Part shown: piece after piece, positions 15,701 through 25,664 of the stretch
Position numbering within the stretch: the stretch's first letter is position 1
Layout of the letters: every line of letters starts with the position of its first letter
Assembly: GCF_027595985.1 (NCBI RefSeq)
Contig: NC_073303.1
Span: 25,720,565-25,784,564 of the forward strand
Direction of reading: 5' to 3'
Length of the DNA stretch: 64,000 bases
Source of the DNA: Sorex araneus
Taxonomy: Eukaryota > Chordata > Mammalia > Eulipotyphla > Soricidae
Program-made: the position numbers and the translations under genes
The notes under the pieces: generated by a model
Told to the model about the DNA's origin: nothing
Seen by the model: only the letters and a program-made list of their open reading frames with translations
The model's database searches: none

Positions 15701-18700
15701 CCCGTGGGGAGGCAGAAATGCTCCCGCATTGGTCCGAGCACTTATTAACCGCCCTCCCCGGCCGGCCCCCCGCCCCCCCCCCCCCCCGGGCTGCCGGCGG
15801 CTTCGTTCGTTCTCCGGGTGAATGATTGAGCCGCCCCGTCCGGACCCCGGGCCGGCCGGCCGCAGCAAGGGCCCTGCTGGCAGAGCCCAGGCCGCGGAGG
15901 AATGTTTCCTGCCGGCCCCGCCTTCCAGCACGGCCTCGGGCCAGCGGCTCCGGGCGCCCAGCCAAGGCTCGGCGGGTGACTGGCGGCCTCCGTGCGGGAG
16001 GCTCGGGTTTGAATCCCCCCACCCCCGCACCACGGGGTCCTGGAGCACTGAGCCAGGAGCAGCCCTCGGCGCTGCTGTATGTGCTGCCCCCTCCCCCTTC
16101 ACAAGAAAAGAAATTACCGTCGTCGTCCCACGGGGGCGGAGAAGGCGCTTGCCTTGCACGCAGCCGACCCAGGTTCCATCCCCGGCTCCCCATCAGGTCC
16201 CCTGAGTCCGCCACGAGCAATTCCCCGAATGCAGAGTCGGCCGGGGGGGGGGGCGAGGGGGGGAGAGGCCGCAGCACCCCCGGGGGTGCCCCTGAGAGAA
16301 ACAAACAAGCAAAGTGGAGATGGAGAGAGAGTGCAGGGATAGGATCCTACGGGCCTTGCAAAAGCTGACGCGAGTTGAATCCCCAGCATGCCATATGGTC
16401 CCCGTGGTGCCAAGGAAGGCAGGGAGGAAGTTCCCGCCTCCTCCAGTCTTAGTCTAGAGTCGCACGTGAGGATTTGCTGCTGCCTTGCTGTCTTCAGAAG
16501 CTGCCGCCGCCGTGGGGTCCTGCTGCCCCCTTGCGGGACTGCCTTGAGGGATGAGAGGGGAGCGTTTGGCGGGGTCCTGACGAGTGAGCGTGGTGTTTGG
16601 TCCGAGCCTCAGGCTGAGGAGCCGAGTTCTGGGTCCCTCCAGCCCTGGCAGGCGTCCCCTCCAGGCTCCCAGCTCCCAGCAGCCCTGGCGGGCCTGGGTG
16701 TAGGACACAGGCTACATGTGCAGGACGCATGGTCCCTGTCCCTGGCATCGCGTGGTCTCTCGAGCCCCGAGCACAGAGCCAGGAGCAGCCCTGCCGAGCA
16801 CTGCCAGGTGCGGCCTGCCCCCAGACTGAATAAATCTGGGCAGGAAGTGATGGTACAGCAGGTAGGGCATTTGGCTTGCACTCGGCCGACCCGGGTTCAA
16901 TCCCCAACATCCCGTACCGTCTCTGAACACCACCAGGAGTACTTCCTGATGCAGAGCCAGGAGGAACCCCTGAGCAGTGCCAAATTTAGCCCAAAAACAA
17001 AAATGAAGGGGCTGGAGCGATAGCGCAGTGGGGAGGGCGTTTGCCTTGCATGCGGCTGACCTGGGTTCAGTTCCCAGCATCCCATATGGTCCCCCGAGCA
17101 CCGCCGGGAGTAATTCCTGAGTGCCTGAGCCAGGAGTAACCCCTGGGCAACGCCTGGTGTGACCCAAAAAGAAAAAGAAAAAAAAAAGAGAACAAAGCAA
17201 CTGAGTAAATCAAAGGCACTATCCAGGAGCTGTGAGGTCGAGGCAGGGCTGCACGGACAGGTGAGGTTTCTCTCAGGGTTTTACTGACTTGGGCGGGGGA
17301 CAGTGCAGTTTGTGCGGCCAAGCAATAGCCCAGAGGGTAGGGAGGGTGTTTGCCTTGCACGCAGCTGACCCTGTTTCCATCCCTGGCACCCTACCTGGTC
17401 CCCTGAGCACCTTCAGGAGTAATTCCTGAGGGCAGAGCCAAAGTATGCCCCCCCAAAAAAAGCAAAACCAAGGGGCTGGAGCAATAGCACAGCGGGGAGG
17501 GCATTTGCCTTGCACGTAACTGACCCGGGTTCGATTCCCAGCATCCCATATGGTCCCCCAAGCACCGCTAGGAGTAATTCCTAAGTGCAGAGCCAGGAGT
17601 AACCCCCGTGCAACGCCGGTGTGACCCAAAAAGAAAGAAAAACAACCAAAACTGCAGTTTCTGTTTTTCACAGAGACATGCACAGGAACAACTCCTCAAG
17701 GGGCATCTCCGGGTGCTCCCCTGGGCCCTGCCCACAAGGACATGGTGAGCCCCTGGGCTGGCCTCTCCAGCCACAGTCTGGCTCCAGCTGAGTGACCTCG
17801 GCTTCGCTGCTGGCCCTCTCTGTGCCGGGGTTCCCCTCGGTGCTGCCTGAAGATGGGGGCGCCCGTGCGTGTCCGGTGCTGGGTGCAGCTGTGGGTGCTG
17901 GGAGCACTCAGAAACGCCGAGTTCTCAGCGGGGCTCAGGGCAAGCAAGTGGGTGCCAGAGTCCGGGCCCAGTGAGGCCACTTGGGAGCACCCCTGGGTCC
18001 TAGCCCGGCACCCCATGTTTAGTGACAGGTGTGGGGCTATGATGGAAAAGGCAAGGAGGTAGCCGGGGAGAGAGCCCCAAGGACGGGGGCGCGGGTTCGA
18101 TCCCCGGCACTGTGGGGTCCCCCCAGCCCCCTCCAGCACCACCGGGATGTGGCCCCGGCAGAAAAAAAGATAAAGACGGAGCTGTAGAGATAGTACAGCA
18201 GGAAGGGCTCTTGCCTTGCACAATGCTGACCCGGGTTCGATCCCCAACATTCCATAGGCCTCTTGAGCAACACTAGTGCCTGAGCTCAGAGCCAAGAGTC
18301 AGCCCCGAGCACTGCTGGGTGTGGCCCAGAAAAACAGAAAAGAAACTTTAGATGCTGGAGTGATAGTGCAGGGAGTAGGGGCGATAGAGTGAGTCGGTGA
18401 TAGTGCAGTGAGTAGGGCAATAGAGTGAGTAGGGGTGATGGTGCAGTGAGTAGGTCAACAGAGTGAGTAGGGGTGATGGTGCAGTGAGTAGGGCAATAGA
18501 GTGAGTAGGGGTGATGGTGCAGTGAGTAGGGCAACAGAGTGAGTAGGGGTGATGGTGCAGTGAGCAGGAGTTATAGTGCAGTGAGTAGGGGTGATGGTGC
18601 AGTGAGTAGGGCAATAGAGTGAGTAGGGGTGATGGTGCAGTGAGTAGGGATGAGACAGTGAGTAGGGGTGATGGTGCAGTGAGTAGGGATGAGACAGTGA

Positions 18701-21700
18701 GTAGGGGTGATGGTGCAGTGAGTAGGGGCGATAGAGTGAGTAGGGGTGATGGTGCAGTGAGTAGGGCAATAGAGTGAGTAGGGGTGATGGTGCAGTGAGC
18801 AGGAGTTATAATGCAGTGAGTAGGGGTGATGGTGCAGTGAGTAGGGATGATACAGTGAGTAGGGGTGATGGTGCAGTGAGTAGGGCAACAGAGTGAGTAG
18901 GGGTGATGGTGCAGTGAGTAGGGGCGATAGAGTGAGTAGGGGTGATGGTGCAGTGGGTAGGGGCGATAGAGTGAGTAGGGGTGATGGTGCAGTGAGTAGG
19001 GCAATAGAGTGAGTAGGAGTGATGGTGCAGTGAGTAGGGGCGATAGAGTGAGTAGGGGTGATGGTGCAGTGAGCAGGAGTTATAGTGCAGTGAGTAGGGG
19101 TGATGGTGCAGTGAGTAGGGCAATAGAGTGAGTAGGGGTGATGGTGCAGTGAGCAGGAGTTATAGTGCAGTGAGTAGGGGTGATGGTGCAGTGAGTAGGG
19201 CAATAGAGTGAGTAGAGGTGATGGTGCAGTGAGTAGGGGCGATAGAGTGAGTAGGGGTGATGGTGCAGTGAGCAGGAGTTATAGTGCAGTGAGTAGGGGT
19301 GATGGTGCAGTAAGTAGGGATGAGACAGTGAGTAGGGGTGATGGTGCAGTGAGTAGGGGTGATGGTACAGTGAGTAGGAGTGATTGAGTAGGGATGATGG
19401 TGCAGTGAGTAGGGGTGATGGTGCAGTGAGTAGGGGTGACGGTGCAGTGAGTAGGGGAGATAGTGAGTAGGGGTGATACAGTGAGTAGAGGGGATGGTGC
19501 AAATGAGTAGGGCGTTTACCTTGTAGACTGCTGATCTGGGTTCGATTCTCGGCATCCCATATGGTTCCCTCAGCCCAGAGTCAGGAGTAATTTCTTTCTT
19601 TTTTAAAAAAATTTATTTATTTATTTATTTATTTGCTTTTTGGGTCACACCCAGAGATGCACAGGGGTTCCTCCTGGCTCTGCACTCAGGAATTACTCCT
19701 GGCAGTGCTCAGGGGACCATATGGGATGCTGGGAATCGAAGCCGGGTTCAGCCGCGTGCAAGGCAAACACCCTCCCCGCTGTGCTATTGCTCCAGCCCCA
19801 GGAGTAATTTCTGAGTGCAAAGATAGGACTAACCCCTGAGCACTTCCAGGTGTGGCCCAAAACCCAAACAAAATAAGAAGAAACTTTGTTTGTGGACATT
19901 TAACCCCCCCTGGCGCACTGAGGGCGGGCGCAGACCCCACCAGATGAGACTCGCCCGGCCCCCAGCACCCCTGGACTGAGCCGCCTGGCGTCACTGACCC
20001 AGCACTGACCGTCTGTCTGGCCCACACAGTCAGACCGAGCACTGCCGCGGGTGGCTTCCGGGACTCCCGAGCACTGCTTGGGGCCTTCCTACCTCCAAGA
20101 GACAACCTGTCGAGAAAGGGCTGCGGGGCTGGTGGGCTCCCTGGGGCTCAGGGTCAGGGACAGCATCAAGGGACTGTGAGCGGCACAGTGCATGTGTGTA
20201 GTGTGTGCACACGTGCATGTTTGCGTGTGTGTGCACGTGTATGCACACCTGGGACTCAGCTCAGGTCCGCCAGCAGAGGGGGCCCAGACACAGGACCTGG
20301 TTAGGGTGCGTACCTAGCATGTGCCGCCCACACAGGGAGTCTGGGATCCCCCAGTACGGCCAGGTGTGGCCCATGTGTGCCACGGGGCCCAACATCATTG
20401 CATCCTGCGACCCTGCATTCAACCAGCAGCCCGGTCAGCTGAGAACTGCTGGTGGGGTCCCTGGGCACATGCACACATGTACACACACCTGCAAACACAC
20501 GTGCACGCACATGTACGCACACGTGCATACATGCATGCACACACTTGCGCGCATGTACAGGCACACACCTGCACACCACACATGTACATATGCACGTGCA
20601 TGCATGTATGCACACACACGCACATACATTCACTTGTGCACACCTGCACACACGTGCGCAAACACGTGTATGTGCACACACGCAAACATGCAGGTGTGCG
20701 CACACACATACACACATGCACACACTGCCACATGTGAGGCCAGGAGATGGAAGGCATGGGCCGTTCAGGAGCTGCGTTGATGAGACAGGAGGGGGTTGGG
20801 GGGGCGGGAGGGCAAGCTGCCGGCCTGACAGGAGGACAGTGCTGTGGCCAGAAGGTCTAACGCAGTGGCCGTGGCCTTGATGTAAACACCGTGGTTGCCA
20901 CCAGGAACATTACGGCCATCACTTTCCTCAGATGCCAATTAGCACAACAGATAAGGGCCTGGGATGGGGCTTGAGGGGCAGAGCACGGGCCTTCCCGTGG
21001 TCTGTCCGGGGGAGGCGCCCCACAATAGCGAGGAAAGGGGGATAAAGGGAGTAAACAGATATCCCCTCGGGTGAGGCGCCAGCACAGCCGGTCAGGCGCT
21101 TGCCGTGCACCTGGCGGACCCTGGTTTGATTTTGGCACCGTGCCCTCTGGTAAGGGTAGTGACTCGAAAGACAAGAAACAAAAGAAGATGCCTCCTCTGA
21201 GGGCACCGGTGAAATAGTCTCTCTCTCTCTGGGAAACGAACAAACAAAAGCCCAGAAGTTCTCCTTCGCTGGCTTCAGTGTGGCCCTCGTGGGCCAGGCA
21301 CTCTTGTGCAGTGAACAACCTTCCCAACCGCACATGGCCACCCGGGAAACCATACAGGTTCCCGACCCAGGCCGGGGCCAGGGAGAGCGCAGTGCTCGCG
21401 GGCTGAGGGGTGTCTGCCCACAGGGTCCCGCATCCCCCGCCCCCGCGCCCCTTTGGTCTCAGAGATGTGAGCTGTGTGTCCGTGCCGCCCCCTCACTCTG
21501 TGTGTTTTCCTCTCCCGCGGGGCGCGGGGCGGCCCTTAGGTGTCCAGCCACATACAGGTTCTAGCTCGGAAGAAGGTGCGGGAATACCAGGTTGGCATCA
21601 AGGTATGTTGGGCGCCTGCCCGGGGCCTCCAGCCCCTGCTCTGCCCCCGCCCTGGCGCCTCCCTCGGCTCTCCGGCCCGCTCTGCCTGTCCTCTGGCTCC

Positions 21701-24700
21701 AGCTCGGTTCTGGCCTGGTCTTCTGGTGCTCTCTCTGCTCCTTTTCTCTCTCTCGCTCTTTCTCTCTCTCTCCAGGTCTCTAGCCACTTGCAGGTTCTAG
21801 CCAGGCGGAAATCTCGCGAGGTTCAGTCCAAGCTGAAGGTAGGGGGTCCCCCGCCCCGAGGCCGGGCCCAGGCCTGCTGCTGCCCTCTGGATCCTGGCCG
21901 GGGGCCGGGCAGGGTCCCCCACCCCAGGCCAGCAAGGGGAAGGGGGCCAGCCGGGGGCCCCCCCGAGGCCCTCACCCCGCTTCTCTGGTTTCCTTTCTCT
22001 CCTTCCTCCTGATCGCTGCTTGCTGCCTGCAGGGGCCATGAGGTGGGCAGGGGAAGACCTTCGGGGGTCCGGGCCGCAGCGCTGCCGTGGTGGGCCTGGC
22101 CATCCCGGGCCCCGGACCTCGCGTTTGCACACTTCCGACCCGGGTTCGATCCCTGGCATCCCATAGGGTCCCCCACTCCAAGCCTCACTGGGAGGGATCC
22201 TGTGGCTGAGGGTTTCGTAGTCTAGGGTTCCAGGCCTGGGAACCCCCCTGCCCCCGACACCCCCCAGCCTGTATCCTGGTTGCAGACTGTGGACACACTC
22301 CAGGGATACTGGCTCCGTGGGATCCAGGCTTCCAGCCTGTCCCGGCTCAGCCTGACCAGTCCAGGGCTCCCAGAGGGAGGGATGCAGGGAAGGCTCCCCC
22401 GAGGGCGGGGCTTGGAGCAGGTGGGCGGGGCTTGGAGTCAGTGGGCGGGACGCAGTCTTGGCCCCACCCACGGGGCGTGTCTGTGTTTCTAACCGGTCTT
22501 CCCTCTCCTTCACAGGCCATGAACCTGGTAAGTACCACCAGCCCACCAGCCCCTGGGCAGCGGGGAGGGCTGGCTCTGGGACCAAGACGCTAGCAGGTCA
22601 CTTAACCAGGGGACTTTCATATCCTGTTTTGTGAAGTCCGTCGGATAGGTTTGCCCTCGGGACTTATTTACACATGACATTTTTGGGGCTGGATAGAACG
22701 CAGTGGGCCAGCCCTTACTTAGCATGGGAGAGACCCAGGTTCCATCCCCAGCACCGCATAGGGTTCCCGGAATACAGAGCCAGGAGTAAGCCCCGAGCAC
22801 AGAGTCAGGAGTAAACCCTGAGCACCTCCAGGTGTGGCCCTGTCATCATTATTACTAATAATAAACAGAATTTTAAAGAATAAATAAGGGCTGGAGTGAC
22901 AGTACAGCAGGTAGGGTATTTGCCTTGCACACAGCCTACCCAGGTTTGATCTCTGGCATCCCATATGGTCTCCCAAGCACCTCCAGGAGTGACCCCTGAG
23001 CACTGCCTGGTGACTCCCACCAAAAAATAATAAATAAGCATGAAATATTTTGGTTACAGCGGGTAGGGCGTTTGCCTTGCATGCCGCCGACCTGAGTTCG
23101 ATTCCCAGCATCCCATATGGTCCCCCGAGCACCACCAGGAGTAATTCCTGAGTGCAGAGCCAGGAGTAAACCCTGAGCATCTCCGGGTGTGACCCAAAAG
23201 CAAAAAATCCTAAAAATCAAAGTAAAATAAAATAGAACAATTGACCTGGGGGGCCTGTGAAGGCAGATTCGGGGACAGAGTGATAGTACAGCAAGCGGCT
23301 GAGGCACCTGCCTTGCACTGATTGGTACCATGTATGGTCCCTGAGCCCACCGGAAGTGATTCCTGAGGGCAGAGCCAGGACAAAGCCCTGAGCACCGCTG
23401 GTATGGCCCCGAAGCCAGGGGGGAAAAAGGAGTCTCTGATGTAGAGCACTGTGAGCCCAGGAACTGGTGCTTTGAGCGAGTGTCCAGGAGGCGCTGCCCC
23501 AGCCTTAGACGGGCCGCCCCGGGGTCTGCAGGGCCGTGTTAGGGCGCAGGCAGGCTTGAGACGGGAACACCAGGCACTTCCTGGTGTGGGCTGAGCAGGG
23601 CAGGGGGAGTGGGGTGGGGTGTGCAGGGAGGACAGTGCTGAGCGGGTCGGGCAGGGGCCCGGGCCACCCAGTCCTGCCCGGCTGAGCGTCCCTCCGTCGC
23701 TGCAGGACCAGGTGTCCAAGGACAAGGCGCTCCAGAGCATGGCGTCCATGTCCTCGGCGCAGATCGTCTCGGCCAGCGTCCTGCAGAACAAGTTCCGCCC
23801 GCCCTCGCCCCTGCCCCAGGCCGTCTTCTCCTCGTCCTCCCGGGTACGGGGCGGGGGGGGGGGGGGGGGGGCCCTGGGGCGGGGGAGCCCTGGGCGGAGG
23901 GAGGGGGCGCAGGGCCGGGAGGGGAGGATACTCAGGGGTCCTTGGGCCTTGTCCCTTCTCTGCAGTTCTGGAGCCCCCCTCTCCTGGGACAGCAGCCTGG
24001 ACCCTCTCAGGAGTGAGTATTGGCGGCTGGGGGCGGGGGTCCGTCCCACACCCCCTCTTGTCCTGCCCCCACAGCCTTAGTCAGAAATGGGGATGTGGGT
24101 GCCAGAGAGAGAGCGCAGGGGCGAGGTGCTTCCCAGGGACCCCAGCACTGCCGGGGTCACTCCTGAGCGCAGGGCCAGAAGTCTCCTGAGCACCGCTGGC
24201 TGGCCCCCCGCCCCGGCCCCACCCCAAGCAGAGGGTTGAAGAGGCGCTCGCGGGGGCTCGCCCACGGACCTTTCTTTGTTTGTTTGCTCGGCCTCAGCCG
24301 CTCAGCCGCTGTCCTCCTCCGTTTATTTTTCCCTCAGCTAATCTCTGCGTCAATCTCCCAGACGGAGCCGGGGACTAGTTGGCTCCTTTTCTCGGAACCT
24401 TCCTGGTCAGGCGCCCCGAGGGGTTCATGAGCCGCTCGGGGTGGGGTTGCCACGCCACCTGAGCAGCGTCGGGCAGCGCGCGGAGGCGGCAGGGCCAGCG
24501 GGGAAACAGGGCCGGGCCGAGAACTCGTGGGCTTGCACTAGGGGCCTTGCACAGGGCTGGGGTGCGCTCTGCTGAGGGCCCAGTGAGACCACCCGGGTGA
24601 CGGGTGGGAGGGGGCACAGGGAAGGGGTGACACTAACCAGGCTGTGCCCCTCTCTGCAGCATCAAGCCCTTTGCACAGCCAGCCTACCCCATCCAGCCTC

Positions 24701-25610
24701 CCCTGCCTCCGGCGCTCGGCAGTAAGTCCTGGGCCTGGCCCACACCTCTGACGGGACAGGGGAGCCCAGCTGGGGGGGGTATGCCTGTGTGTGCGTGTGC
24801 ATGTTGTGGGGTGGGCGTGTGCACGCACACGTGTGTGTGTATGAGGGGTGTATGTGTGTATGTGCATGTGTGGAGGTATATGGGTGTGCACATATGCATG
24901 GGGTGTGCACATATGCGTGAGGGGTGTATGTATGTGTGTGTGCGTGCGGGGTGTGTGCGGGGATGTATGTGATGTATGTGTGTGTGCACGCATGCATGCA
25001 TGTGGGGATGTATGAGTGTGGGTACCTGTGAATGAATGTGAATGTGAGAATGTGTGTGTGAATGTGTGTGAGTGTAGGGTGTGGGGGAGAATGTATGAGT
25101 CAATGTGTTTGTGGGGGTGTGGGTGAGGGTATGTCTGAATGCGAGGGTGTGTATGTGAGAGTGAGTGTGTATGTGTGAGTGAGGGTGTCTGTGTGTGGGT
25201 CAAGGTGGGTGAAGGGATGAGGGGATGAGTGTGAGCAGGTGTGTATAGGAGTGAGGGTATGTCTGAGGGTGTGTGAGAGAGTGTGTGTAGGTGTGTGAGA
25301 GTGTGTGGATGTATGAGTGATTATGTGAATATGAGCGTGTGTGAGGGTGTTTAAGAATGTGTGCGTGAGGGTGTATGTGAGTATGTGTGTAGATGTGAGT
25401 GAGAGTTGGGTGTATGTTAGTGAGGGGGTGTGTGTGAGAGTATGAGAGTGTATGTGTCTGTGAGAGGATGTATGTAGGTATGTGTGTGAATGTTGTGTAT
25501 GTGAGTGAGGGGGTGTGTGTGAGTGTGTAAGGGTGTGTGTGTGAGTGTATGTCAGTTGTGTGTATGTGAGTGTATGAGGGAGTGTGTGTGAGTGTATGAC
25601 AGTATATGTG

Positions 25611-25664
<54 letters not shown>

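Larger units (their letters stand above)
18352..19868 (+). mobile_element. SINE interrupted by internal minisatellite and a nested SINE
   Basis: The head (gctggagtgatagtgcagggagtagg) begins at 18353; the rest (gcgtttaccttgtag, B box ggttcgattct, catcccatatggtt) resumes at 19507. Between them the A-box region is repeated for 1.15 kb. The 3' part is split by a minus SINE at 19596-19800 and ends at 19801-19868. Confidence 0.9.
14664..21539 (+). other. TEAD3 intron 3
   Basis: The largest SINE concentration in the gene (15960-19868), a MIR at 15050-15215, C-rich runs near 15771, a SINE-born minisatellite at 18353-19505, a CA/TG tract at 20180-20735, and a short unique block at 20878-20965 with several transcription-factor-like motifs. 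Confidence 0.8.

Noticed and set aside
18353-19505. Regular repeats resembling a CRISPR array
   Set aside because: Units are contiguous without unique spacers, vary in length, lie in a mammalian intron, and match the SINE head.
18348-19555. Long minus-strand open frames (up to 218 residues) rich in HHHPYSLY repeats
   Set aside because: They are translations of the SINE-derived minisatellite; several overlapping frames give the same pattern and there is no start context, splice signal or homology.
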